Source: Primulina eburnea | Lineage: Eukaryota > Streptophyta > Magnoliopsida > Lamiales > Gesneriaceae | Direction: 5' to 3' | NCBI RefSeq assembly: GCF_022965805.1 | Contig: NC_133110.1 | Location: 35,216,317 to 35,280,316, forward strand | DNA length: 64,000 nt | Part shown: one piece after another, positions 33,113 to 44,990 of the stretch | Layout: each line of letters starts with the position of its first letter | How positions within the stretch are numbered: position 1 is the stretch's first letter | Notes under the pieces: generated by a model | Told to the model about the DNA's origin: nothing | The model's input: the letters and a program-made list of their open reading frames with translations, nothing else | Databases searched by the model: none | Position numbers and translations under genes: made by a program

Positions 33113-34558
33113 ATTCGAAATCACAAACTGAACACCACCGAGGAGAAAAACCTTCACAAGGTAGTAGTAACTAAAATTTAGATAACACTCGAAATTTCCA
33201 TCTTAATTTATTTAACAGATAAAAGTAAAGTAAAAATACAAGCCTAGAACTTGTATACTCAAATAAAAATAATTATAATCAACCAAGCTTTTGAAACTTA
33301 CTCCAAAAAAACATAATTCACTCTCAAGTATAATTATAGATTATTTCTTTTTGTTAGATTTCAATGAACATAAATCAATGGTAATTTTAGCATCCCAAAC
33401 TCACTCTCGAGTATAATTTATTTTTTGCTCGATTGCTTTTGTGAAGAAACGAAAAAGGTACTTTCCATCGTGTCTGTTTGTTCTAAAAAAAAATTAAATA
33501 ATAAGCAATTTTTGAAGGGCAAATTTGAAAAAAATACATTTGTACATCTTTGATTTAAGGTTCAGTACTTAAATGATTTCTTTTACAAATCAATATCTGA
33601 GAACACTACAAACTTAGTTTCAACTCTCTATACTGATAAATTTACATTTTTGCCCTTTTATTATTTAAATAAATATATAATTTTATCCGCCAAATTAATT
33701 GTGTGTTTTCCATCTACCAAAATATTAGTACCTATTATGGGGTTTCAGATACTTGATTTTGCTATTTGAATACTCTAAATATGTAAAACAAATACCATAT
33801 TTTCGAATAATTACCATAAATTTAGTCATTGTTGGTTTTTCATTAAAAATACATTATGATGACTTATTCATGTTAATTTATTTTTTTTAAATATAGTTTC
33901 TCACTCATCATGAAATAAGATTAAATACTTATTTTGACATATAAAGTATCTATTTTGAAGTTCCAAGTACTTGATTTGGCTCTTTTTAAATACTTCTATT
34001 GTGTAAGAAAATACTGGATCTTCAAACGATCACCATAAATTCAGTCATTTTTGGTCTTTTCATGAAAGGTGTATTTGGATGACATATTCATCTCATTTAA
34101 TTTTTGTTTTTTAAAAAAATAAAATTCCCAACTAAGCATATAAATTTTAACGTACTTAGTTTTTACTTGAGAAATACTTATTTTGAGTTTACAAATACTT
34201 GATTTCGTAAATAAGATACTCACAATATGTATTAAAATACTGAATATTCGAATAGACACCGTAAATTCACCAAGTATTGATATTTCAATAGAAAATGAGT
34301 TGACAAATACTTGATTTCGTAAATGAGATACTCATAATATGTATTAAAATATTGGATATAAGAATAGGCAACGTAAGTTCTCCAAGTGTTGGTATTTCTA
34401 TGGAATATGCATTTGGATGAGAAGTACCTAATTTGAGTTTGTAAATACTTGATTTGATATAGTAGATACTCATAATATGTAATAGAATACTGGATATTTG
34501 AATATGCAACGTAAGTTCAACAAGTGTTGGCTTTTCATGGAAGATACATTTGGATGAC
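33113..34558. repeat. AT-rich DNA grading into tandem repeat R1 (- orientation)
   Basis: 33113-33800 shows no feature beyond A/T richness. From about 33840 on, diverged R1 units appear (landmark gagatactcataatatg at 34206, 34325 and 34463, with shortened spacing). The same unit resumes at 46153 beyond E3. Confidence 0.6.
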
Positions 34559-34563
34559 ATATT
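34559..34563. repeat. TSD ATATT of E3, left copy
   Basis: ATATT directly before TGTTAGG at 34564; its partner is at 46148-46152. Confidence 0.92.
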
Positions 34564-35716
34564 TGTTAGGATCGGGAAAGAGTTTAGAGGGGGGTGAATG
34601 AACTCTTTCAAATTTTATTGTTTTTGAATTTTGCTATCAACCGTTTTTAGGCGGTTGAAAAATATTTTGTCAAACGGTTGAAAACTTGAACTACTGGTTG
34701 TGCGGAAAACAGTTCAGAGTTTTCAATGACCAATAAAATTAGTGACACCCTTAACAACAATAAGTGACTGAGAAATATTTAAGCATGCAAGAAATAGATG
34801 ACAACTAATTTTATGGATGTTCGGAGATTGAATACTCCTACGTCACCCCTTCTTCCTTTGTTAGTAAGGATTCCACTAAAAGATTTTGACTTTACAAAAT
34901 GTTTGTAACAGCCCTATCCAACCAGGACTTACCACACTGCCTGTATTGGAACTCTTAGTGATCACTTTACACTTCTGGATATTAAGAACCCTTAGTTCTC
35001 CAGACACCACAAATTTTCATCAAATAACCACCAGGTTACTAATATGAAACAGTAGTTTGTTTGAGTAGCACGAAAAGATCCTTGGATGATCAAGTATGTT
35101 TCTGTTGAACTGCGTGCAGAGAGAGCGAAGATGAATATTGAATATGATTGCGCTCTCAGATTTCTTTTGAAGGCAAGCTCAATAATCTTTGTATATGCTT
35201 GTGTAGTTTAGCTTGCATCCCTCTCTGTTGATATAGTCGAATGACTTAACGGTCGGAAAGGACAGTTAACGTAAACCTGAGCTTTTGAATCAGATGAGCC
35301 GCTTTCATCTTTATGAGCAATAAATGTTCGCATTTAATCTTCCTTTTGCTCATCATAAATCTGAAGCTCTTTCATTGAGGATTTCCTCTTAAGGCAACTG
35401 TTCTTTTAGCATCAGAATACGATGTCTATCTCTGAGCTTCCCTTCTGGGATAGAGAGTTAAATGCATATCATTCTTGGAATTGATGTGGACTCGTTGACT
35501 TCAAGGAGTTTTGAATGCATTTAACCGGTCAGAGAATGTCTTTTAGCAATAAGTGATTCTCTTAAAAGAATTGGTTCACTTTTGTCGTAATCTGAAGAAT
35601 CAGCGGTTGAGAAACCTGTAGGTTTTTGCCGGTTGAGCTTATTAGGATTCCAGCCGCTTTTGATTTTGATTTGTCATACACCAAAATTCTTGAAACGCTA
35701 GTTTCATTTCTTAACA
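34564..35716 (-). repeat. E3 3' LTR
   Basis: On + it reads TGTTAGGATCGGG...TTTCTTAACA and matches 44991-46147. Near its left end are CAACCG/CGGTTG words (aaccgtttttaggcggttg, aaacggttgaaaac), the E3 counterpart of the dyads in E1. A purine tract (AATGGGGAAAT on -) adjoins it at 35717. Confidence 0.93.
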
Positions 35717-35861
35717 ATTTCCCCATTTTTGGTGATGACAAAACTGAGCCGTAAGTTTGTTTATCAGAGTGAAGAACCAAGGAACCAGAAATTGTATTAG
35801 TAAGAATCAGAGAACCAGAAATTGTATTAGTAAGAACCAATGAGTCATAAATTGTATTATG

Positions 35862-38618
35862 TTACCATTTCTTAAGTCCTGAACTTTGTTCCCTGGCTTT
35901 AGCCTTGTCTTCCTTTTTCTTCAGGACTGCTAATTCTTCTAGAATTTTCTTTTCCTGCTCTATTTCCCTCTTTTTGACATCACCGTGAACAAGAAATTCC
36001 ATAATTTCTGTAATTTGAGCACCTTGGGCGTCCATTCGTTGTTCAATACGAGCGATTTGTGCCGAAAGACCAAGGCACATATTGATATGAACCGTATGAT
36101 GATGATCTTGTCGGTGGGAAGTTCTTGTGGTCATGGCATCAAAGTCTTTAGACATGGTACTTTTGATAGAGTGGAAGTCCTCTTTCAGATCAAACTGTTT
36201 GCGATTTAGAGCAAGGATGGACTGATCCATATTTTCAAGGCGGTTCAGAAGTTCTTGTTTGAAGTTTTCGTCGACAAATTCTTCCTCCTCAGATGCTGCT
36301 TGTTCAGCAAGTAGGTTGGCCTTGAAGGCAATTAATTTAGAAGAAGTTGCTTTTGTCAGCAGATTGAGTAGATTCAGTCTCATGAGGTTCCGCCGTGATA
36401 CTCTCAATAAATTGATCAATGTCCTCATTCGAGACAAAAGAGTTTGAACCGATGACCTTTGGTTCCTCTGGTTTTGCGATTTGATGATTGGGTGAGGAAG
36501 GCATTGATGAGATGGGTATCACAGCTTCCTGCACTTCCTTTGGAGAAGATGTGAGCTGCTCTTGTAATACGTTCGGGGTATCATCCGTAATAGGATCTTG
36601 TGAAGAGATAAATGGCTCTTGAAATGGTTTAGCCGCATCAAAATCAGAAAGAAACTGCTCTGTCTCAACAACTGAAAGAGTTGGAGCTTTGTTTGAATCA
36701 TCAGGAGGCTGTGAAGCAGATGCACCATTGTCAAAAACGGTGGAGAAACAACTAGGAGAGCCGAAACATCCTGACAGCATTGGTGTTCGGCACTTGGAGG
36801 GTCCTCCATCATGAGTTTTTTAGAGGGTGGGTGAGCTGTTGCTTCATGAATTGGTTGATCGGTTTCAAGAAGAGCTTCAGGTGAGAAGGCTTTAGCATTC
36901 GCATCGGATGAATGGTCTTGACCAGCGGAGGAGGCTTGTAGTTGTTCTGATCGTGGAGTATCCTGAATAAAATCTAGCTCTTTCTGAGCTGTTGTGGTAG
37001 ATTCTGGTGAAGAGGGTTTAGAGCTAGTGCTAGGAATAGACGAAGAGGCCTTCTGAGTGGCAATGGGTTGAACTAGTTCTGAGCTGATATCGTCATTAAT
37101 ATCCATCATAGAGTCAAATTTACTCTTTTCAGCAATAGCTGGAAGATTGAGCTCCTGTCGCATGTGAGCGACTGGACATAGCCAGAGACAAAGCAGTCCA
37201 TTTCAAGTTGAGATATGACTGCAGAATCATCCTTGGCTGTAGGACATGTAGAATCAAAATTTTTCCTTTTCAACTGTATAATGATTCGAAGAGTGCTTTC
37301 TTTCATTTGAATCTCCAGAAAGTCACGTCTTTGAAGAGCGGTTTGAATGTCTGTCGTTTCGGCCCATTCCAAAATGGACCGCTCAAGCTTGGCAGCTGCC
37401 TGTATCTTCCCGGTTTGGAGGAGCGAATCAAAAGTGACAGCAGTGCGATATTGAACCCATTTATCAAACATCTTTATTTTTGTCTGAACAGCCTCATTGA
37501 CACGCTGACTTGTGAGGATGATGGTCGTATGAACTGCATTGTTTTGTGGTGGATTATCAATCATCACCTGTTTGCCCTTATCGGAGGAGAGAATAATAGG
37601 AACTCCTGAATAGGAGGATTGGATATCTGTTTCTGTAATTTGAATTCCTTTCAACTTGGTGACAGATCCTGCAGGGATATGGGCAGGAATGAGCGGTGCA
37701 GAAATATGCTTGACCAGCTTAATCTTTGTTGGTTGTGTGGTTCTCCTTTTCTTGAAAACCTGAGAAACTGGAACATCATCTTTGGACTCATCATCAGAGC
37801 TTGTTTGTAAAGTCAGTTTTCTTTTGGCTTCTTTGGGAGTAGAGACACTCTGTTTCTTTTGTTTCACAAACTCAACACCAGTTTCTGTTTTGACAGGGAC
37901 GTATTCTTCATTTTTCTATTTGTTTTTATGAATGAATTTGTCAACCGATACCCAAGTAAACAGTTTGGTTTTTCCAACCTCAATCATGTCAACCGGTTGG
38001 ACTCCTGCTTTGATCAACATGTGGCATATTTGAACCGCGAAGCCGTGAGATTGATTGTCTTTCTTAATCATGGCTAACAGTATTTTGAAAAGAATATCAG
38101 ACCAGTTGATCCCTAGATTGGAGGAGATGGTGGCCATAACAAGGAATTTCTCCATAGTAATTTTATCATATGCACCAGCTTTGGCAATAATTCCTTTTGC
38201 CACAATATCAGCCAACAATCGAAATTCGATCTTTAAATCTCGCTTATGGCATGTTGGGAGAGAGATAGGAGAATCAGTGAGTGAGAAGTTTCTTCGCCAA
38301 ATATCAGTATTGCCATCTGGCAGTGTAGAGAAGTCAGTGATGCCAGGCCGTTGGTAAGCTAAACAATTCAGCAAACACCTTCTGGGTGAAGATGAAGTGT
38401 TTGTTTTGAACAGAACAAAGAATTTCTCCGTTTTTCATGTGAGCAGAATCAAATAATTCTTTCAGTAATGTATCGGAGTAGTTGTAGCTGCAGCCCAGAA
38501 ATATTCGAAGCCCAGATTCTTCGAGTGAACGGAACATAGCCTTCATAGAGTTGTTGGGCATCGTAAAGATGGATGGGAAGTTGATGGCTACTGTATTCTG
38601 TGCAATGGAGGCAGCCAT
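35862..38618 (-). pseudogene. E3 sense accessory ORF, broken
   Basis: Starts at the - strand ATG 38618 (MAASIAQNTVAINFPSIF), aligned with the E1 and E2 accessory ORF starts. Conserved parts: MFRSLEESGLRIFLG, then LLADIVAKGIIAKAGAYDKIT near 38200, then a long S/T/P-rich middle. The C-terminal coiled coil (LENMDQSILALNRKQFDLKE..., 35900-36300) ends in a K/E-rich tail close to the PPT. At least four frameshifts are visible from overlapping frames near 38350, 37890, 37130 and 36400-36700. No membrane segment is seen. Length (about 2.75 kb) matches E1 and E2. Confidence 0.72.
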
Positions 38619-39102
38619 TTGTTTTGAATTTGCAAAGAATTTTGTTTGCTTGTTCCTGCAGAGTGAGCTTAGATGAGATAACACAGTGAGAACGATGATG
38701 TGAATGAAGGTATGTATGTCCGGTTCAAGAATGCACTAGTTAGTCCATGTGGAGGTACTGTTAGTGGAGGATTTTTCTACAATATTTGAAAATTTGGACG
38801 GCGGTAAAATGAGTATTTTCAAATTTGAAGGAGAAAAACGTCACTTCACACAGAAGCAGTCGAAGAGTTTGAGTGCTTTTTACTGAAAATGACGTGGATG
38901 TATTATGTCCACAGAATTTGAACCGGATCATTGATGTGATTAGGTAGGGACCGGTTAAAGAAGATAATAATTATTCTTAACCATTGTTCCCCCTAAATAC
39001 GTGCATGAATGACAATGAACCGTCGGTTGCTTATTATAGAACGCTTCACATTTCCCTACCGTAGTCATGATGACATAGACTTTTGGCAGCTTGATTTTTA
39101 TC
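38619..39102. promoter_or_regulatory. Divergent promoter region of E3
   Basis: Non-coding 484 bp between the sense accessory ORF (-) and the antisense ORF (+). It contains the block ttgttccccctaaatacgtgcatgaatg (within 38983-39012), shared with E1 and E2, 91 bp upstream of the antisense TATA box. Two ACGT-core motifs lie at about 38828 and 38891 (TGACGT/CACGTC), but the exact ACACGTGT of E1 and E2 is absent. Confidence 0.45.
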
Positions 39103-39110
39103 TATAAATA
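39103..39110 (+). promoter_or_regulatory. TATA box of the E3 antisense ORF
   Basis: TATAAATA (tatcTATAAATAcaag), 38 bp upstream of the ATG at 39148; same arrangement as in E1 and E2. Confidence 0.6.
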
Positions 39111-39147
39111 CAAGCAACGATGTTAGCAATAAAATCAAATAAGATAG

Positions 39148-39522
39148 ATGGAGAGAGATAACAGCCCGAACTTAGCCGAAGAATTCATGAATGTTGTGGT
39201 GGCTTCTCGTAAAAGAGCTATTGAGGATCGAGTGATGAAGAAAACGCTGGCCATGTGGACAAAAGTCCAAAGACTACCAGGTCCATCCTTGAGGGCGGAC
39301 TAGCTGCTTCCTCTAGAGAGATGGCGGCACTAGGAAGATATCGACGACGTCTTCGCGTGGCTGATAATGTTGGCAGTCTTATCTGACGATGGCGTTTATC
39401 TTCTCATGCTGTTCAAGGAGAGGAGTGCTCTGAGAAGGATAGCCATCTCAGAGGAGTTTTCACGTATTTCCATCGGAGGGCTGAGCAGCTTGGTTTGCAT
39501 TCTGGAGGTTGTACGTAGATAG
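39148..39522 (+). pseudogene. E3 antisense accessory ORF, broken
   Basis: Lies opposite to E3 gag-pol. ATG 39148 opens MERDNSPNLAEEFMNVVV..., reaching LAMWTKVQRL (W37), which aligns with YWEELLEL and TWEKIYEL of E1. A TAG stops it near 39300. In shifted frames the rest is still legible: SSREMAALGRYRRRLRVADN, then VYLLMLFKERSAL with the shared MLxKE motif, ending at a TAG at 39522. The length of about 125 codons matches the E1 ORFs. Two frameshifts inactivate it. Function unknown. Confidence 0.6.
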
Positions 39523-39553
39523 GGAGATTAAGAGTGTACGCCTCCGCCTCTGT

Positions 39554-39622
39554 TGATTTACTGCCCCCATCTCTAATGATGTACTGCCCCCGCTTCTAAT
39601 AATGTACTGCCCCCGCCTCGTA
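39554..39622. repeat. 23-bp minisatellite (tgatgtactgcccccgcttctaa)
   Basis: Three copies starting at 39554, 39577 and 39600, directly downstream of the E3 antisense ORF, where its 3' untranslated region would lie. Low divergence among the copies suggests recent expansion. Confidence 0.7.
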
Positions 39623-39714
39623 TAATAAGATAATTTTATTTTATATTACTGACTGTTTCTTGCCTTTTTCTTTTATTTCCTTGCAAAATTAAACTGAGCA
39701 TACACAAGAAATAA

Positions 39715-42700
39715 TCATATCATGATACAGTCAATCAAACCAAGCATATTACGAAAATAAGAGAATTTTGCCTCAGGTAGTGGTTTTGTGAAAATATCGG
39801 CTGGTTGTTGATCAATATGAACATATTCAAGCCGTATTTCTTTCTTCATGACATGTTCTCGGATGAAATGGTGTCTGATATCGATATGCTTTGTCCGAGA
39901 GTGCATGACAGGGTTGTATGTTATGGCTATAGCGCTTGTGTTGTCGCAGAATATGGGAGATTCAGCAGCTTGGATTCCATAGTCTTTTAACTATTGCTGT
40001 ATCCATAGCGTCTGAGCACAACAACTTCCGGCTGCTAAGTATTCTGCTTCAGCGATTGATGTAGCGATTGACGTTTGTTTCTTGTTGGCCCATGAAATAA
40101 GTCTTTCACCCAAGAATCGGCATGAACCACTTGTGCTTTTTCGATCAATTTTTCTTCCAGTATAATCTGCATCTGAGTAACCTACAAGATTAAAACTTGA
40201 ATCTTTGGGATACCAAAGACCCACATTGGCAGTTCCTTTCAAATATTTGATTATGCGTTTAGAGGCAGTAAAATGAGATTGCATGGGTTTAGCTTGAAAC
40301 CGTTCACATAAACATACGGCAAACATAATATCAGGTCGACTTGCGGTTAAGTATAGTAAGGACCCAATTAGTCCTCTGTACATTTTTTCATCCACCGAAA
40401 TTCCCCCTTCATCTTTATCTAATTTGATTGATGAACTCATTGGAGTGCTGGTTTGAGAGCAATTTTCCATGCCAAATATTTTTTTATCATATCTCGTGTA
40501 TATTTGGCTTGATTAATGAAGATACCGTTTTCAGACTACTTGACTTGCAGTCCTAAAAAATAGTTTAATTCGTCCATCATACTCATTTCAAATTGTTCCT
40601 ACATCATCATAGAAAATCTTTCACATTACTTAGGATTAGTTGATCCAAAAATAATATCTTCTACATATATTTGAATAAAAAGTGAATGATCATTTCTGGA
40701 GAATTCAAATAGAGTTTTATCAATTGTACCAATAGAGAATCCATGCTCGAGCAGAAATTTGGTTAGTGTGTCATACCATGCTCTCGGAGCTTGCTTGAGT
40801 CCATATAGAGCTTTATCCAGTTTGTAAACGTGATCAGGAAAGGCATGATTAACGAAACCGGGTGGTTGTTCTACATAAACTTCCTCAATTTAATAAACCA
40901 TTCAGAAAGGCAGATTTAACATCCATTTGATATACTTTGAAGTCCTTAAATGCTGCAAAAGCTAGAAATATTCTAATGGCTTCTAATCTGGCAACATGGG
41001 CAAAAGATTCATCAAAGTCTATTCCTTCCTCCTGTCTATATCCCTGAGCCACTAGACGAGCCTTATTTCTGATGATTAAACCACTTTCATTCATTTTGTT
41101 TCTGTAAACCCATCTAGTTCTAATTATGTGAGCATCATTAGGTCGAGATACTAAGTGCCATACTCTGTTCCTTTCAAACTGATTAAGTTCTTCTTGCATA
41201 GCCTCTATCCAGTTTGTGTCTAGCAAGGCATCATCAATTTTCTTGGGTTCTATTTGAGAAACGAAAGCAGCCTGCATAATTCATTTATCATCTGATTTCT
41301 AGTTCTAAGAGGAGCAGTAGGGTTACCAATGACCAGCTCGAGTGGATGATCCTTGTTCCACCGGAGACAAGGTCCATATGGATTTGGCTCGGTTGGTTGA
41401 TTGATGTCATTTTCTTGTTCTGGTGCCTCTTCTTCAATTTGTATGTTCTGCGGTTGATAATTGTTTTCTGGTTCATTTGTCTGCTGATTTTGTTCTTGAC
41501 CGGTTGGGTTTTCTTTGGAGATGGTTTCACCTGTTCTTCTTAGGTCTATGTCATCATCATCATTGCTAGCTTCAAGGTTAGCAGCTTCAAAATTATTTAT
41601 CAGATCATGCATGCTACTGTTGCTATTGTCATGACATATAGATGATTCATCGAACACAACATGTATGGATTCTTCGACTAGTGAGTTTTTTTATTATACA
41701 CTCTGTATGCTTTACTCACTGCTGAGTATCCCAGAAAGATGCCATTTTCAGCCTTTTACATCAAATGCAGTGAGATGCATTTTGCCATTTATATGAATAA
41801 AACACTTATAGCCAAATATGCGAAAGTACCCCACTTCTGGAAATTTGCCGGTCCATACTTCATATGGAGTCTTTTCATGATTTTTATTAATCATAGACCG
41901 ATTCTGAGTGTAACAAGCTGTGTTGATGGCTTCAGCCCAAAATCGTTGTGAGATACCAGATTCAGCCAACATGGTTCTAGCTGCTTCCTTCAGTGTGCGG
42001 TTCCTTCTTTCTGCTACTCCATTTTGTTGTGGCGATCTTGCAGCTAATAACTCGTGTTTAATGCCATGATCTTCAAGGTAGGATGACAGGTATTTGTTCA
42101 GAAATTCAGTTCCTCTGTCGCTCCTGATTCTGTCAATTTCTTCCCTTTTCTCATTTTGAAGCCTCTTGAGCAGCTTAATTAGTTGATCGACAGTTTGATC
42201 TTTAGAGCTTAGGAATAATACTCATGTGAATCTGGAGAAGTCGTCAATAACTACAAGAGTGTATTTCTTTCCCCCTAAGCTCATCACCGGAATAGGTCCA
42301 AACAGGTCCATATGAAGGAGTTCCAAACATCTTGCTGAAGAGTTTCTTCCCTTGCTTTTGAAAGTTGATCGAACTTGTTTTCCTAGCTGACAAGCATTGC
42401 ATACTTTATCATTTGGCAAAGTCAACATTAGGCAGTCCAGATACCAGCTTAAGCTTACTAATAGTAGCAATGGATTTGAAATTTAGATGATTGAGCCTTT
42501 TATGCCATAGCCAATTTTTATTACCATTTAGAGCAATGAAGCAAGTAGATAGCATTTAAACATTCATCATTCCATTCTACTCTATAGGTATTTTGACTTC
42601 GATAACCAGTCAGCACAATGGTGCCTGCATTAGTTTTAACCATGCATTTGTCTTTATGAAATTCAACAGTATACCCATTGTCACACTAGTTAACTTATAC

Positions 42701-42962
42701 TGATCAGGTTATAACATAAATTTTCTACCAAGAGAACATCTTTAATGATGATTTTGCCATGAATAATCTTACCCTTACCCATGGCTTTACCTTTAGCGTT
42801 GTCACCGAAAGTGATTGTTGGCCCCTTGAAATTCACAACTTCTGACAAGAGATTTTTGTTTCCTGTCATATGTCTTGAGCATCCGCTGTCTAAAAACCAT
42901 GTTGATTTTTCCAAGTTTTTCTTCTTTAGTTCCTGAAATTTTGAGATAAAAAATTGGTACCC
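39715..42962 (-). pseudogene. pol: E3 pol, broken
   Basis: Read right to left: protease (STWFLDSGCSRHMTG near 42900), an integrase zinc remnant (VCNACQLGKQVRS), the DDE core in pieces (HMDLFGPIPVMSLGG, 42222-42470; AEAINTACYTQNRSM, 41748-41972), an acidic linker (41250-41657), RT ([18 protein letters not shown]), RNase H ([30 protein letters not shown]) and the usual end ADIFTKPLPEAKF. The RT active site reads YVED instead of YVDD (near 40650) and is followed by an in-frame stop. Numerous stops and indels are present. In this copy gag and pol share one frame, separated by a TAA. Confidence 0.9.
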
Positions 42963-42965
42963 TTT

Positions 42966-44939
42966 TTATTTGGGTCCTGAATTAATTAGACCCTTAGGAA
43001 TCCACACTTGAATTATCCTTGCGGATTTTTTGTGATGTGTTCCAGGGTAACCATGATTGGATAAATAATCTGGTGGTGAATGCAATATATGTTGTTTGGG
43101 CCTTTGGTTACTGTCATTCAATCTATACCTCTTTTGAACTGGTCGGAAATTGTAGTAATTGTTCGTTCTGGTTCTTGAGTGATATCCAGTTGAGCCATCG
43201 TAACCGGTTGAGTTTGGCCTGGGATTGCGCCAATATCGTTTTGGATTTATCACTCTGAACATAACCCAAACCACGTCGCCTCCCATTATTCTCAAGATTC
43301 ATATTTTGAATGCCTTGATCTTCAGGCTTATCATGTTCATATACCGAGCTAGATCTGACAAATTTAATTGATCTTAAACTGTCTTTCTCTAGTAACGGTT
43401 GAGTTGAAGCTTCTGAGGTGCTACAATCATTGATGTTGTAACCCAGCCCAGTTCTGTCTCCGGCTAGTTTCTGCATCTCATGCATCCTATTAAGAGAAGC
43501 AGAGGACTTGTTCCAAGTATTGACGGTATTCATTAACCGTTTGTTTTCTTTTAGTGTAGCATGGAACAATCTTCGTAAATCATCATTCTCAGCCGCTAGC
43601 AGACTTAACTTAACTTTCAAACTTTCAACCTCTTTGTGCTGCGAACAGTTAGAGAGAGTTAACTTGTTTTTTAAGTCTTGTTTTTCTGCTACAGCTTCAT
43701 TGAATTTCATAGATATTCCTTTGAACTCATTTACCATGTCGTGTAGTGTTGTAACATGATCTTCTCGTGTAAATTCTTCAGAGTTAAAGTCAAATACCAT
43801 TTCATCTGTGGATTTTTTATCTTCCTTGGCCATGAGACACTCGACTGTCTCGTCTTCGCTTTCACTTGAAGATGCCTCAGAAGAGGATTTTTTTGACTCG
43901 GTTTCAGCCCATTTGCCTTTGTCTTCTTCTGCAATCAGAACTTGCTGATTATTTTTCTTGACGAATTTCTTGTTGTCTTTGAACCGTCTTCTATTCTCCT
44001 GTTTCTTTTCATCCTTCTTTGGCCTGTTGCATTCTACAATAAAGTGTCCCTTCTTTCCACAGTTAAAACAAACTTGACCATCTTCGGTATGGTACTTTTT
44101 AAAATAAGTTTTATTCATTTGAGATTGATTTTTGCGCATGAATTTGCTGAATTTCTTAACAAAAAGAGACATGGCTTCATTGCTTAGTTGCTCAGCCGAT
44201 TTCTTACTTGTGGACTCTTCGACCGGAAGAGTCACTGTAGCAGCTGCCAAAGCCTTTGTTTGTTGAGTTGCGGATGGCTCTTCTTCAGTTCGTATTCCAA
44301 GCTCAAATTCATATGCTTTAAGATCAGCAAACAGATCATGAAGTTCCAGTTTGTTCAGATCTTTGGATTCGCGCATTGCTATGGTCTTCACATCCATTCT
44401 CTGGGAAGAGCTCGCATGACCTTCAAAGCGATTTCTCTGTTGGAGTACTCTTTTCCAAGTGAGATGAGCTCGATGATAATGCTGCTAAACCGCTCATCAA
44501 ATTCTGCAAGAGTTTCTCCTGGCTTCATCTTTGCATTATCGAATTTTTGGATAGCCACGGTCAGTTTGTTTTGTTTGGTCTGATCATTGCCTTCGCACAG
44601 TTGAGTAAGTTTTTCCCATATCTCCTTTGCAGTGGTACAGGTCTTGATTTTGGCGAACATGTTCTTATCCAGAGTCTTATATAGAATATCTTTTGCAACG
44701 TTGTCCAGGTTTGCTTTCTTTTTATCCTCAGCTGTCCATTCAGATCTATGTTTCTCTATCATTTGAGGAGCACCTTCGATTGTACCAACAGCTGTGTTTA
44801 CTTTGATGATCTTCATTGGTCCATCGGTAATTACAAACCACATGTCGTCATCATGTGCTGCTAGATGTGCCTGCATGCGAATTTTCCAATCATCATAGTC
44901 TTCCTTGGAGAACATAGGAATTTTGTTGAAAGATGCCAT
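42966..44939 (-). pseudogene. gag: E3 gag, frameshifted
   Basis: Starts at the - strand ATG 44939 (MASFNKIPMFSKEDYDDW), 51 bp from the LTR. The capsid region runs to ALPREWM, where one missing G (near 44390) shifts the frame; the rest continues with DVKTIAMRESKDLN. Zinc knuckle CFNCGKKGHFIVEC, an acidic-serine segment and a coiled coil follow. A second frameshift near 43200-43290 precedes the conserved end (RPVQKRYRLN, then IPKGLINSGPK). Domain order and length match the intact E1 and E2 gags. Confidence 0.88.
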
Positions 44940-44976
44940 GATTATTTGAATGATGTCAATGTTTAGAGAAAACTCC

Positions 44977-44988
44977 GCTCTGATACCA
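44977..44988 (-). other. E3 primer-binding site
   Basis: On the - strand TGGTATCAGAGC, two bases from the right LTR at 44991. It is a perfect match to the initiator-Met type, as in E1. Confidence 0.93.
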
Positions 44989-44990
44989 CT

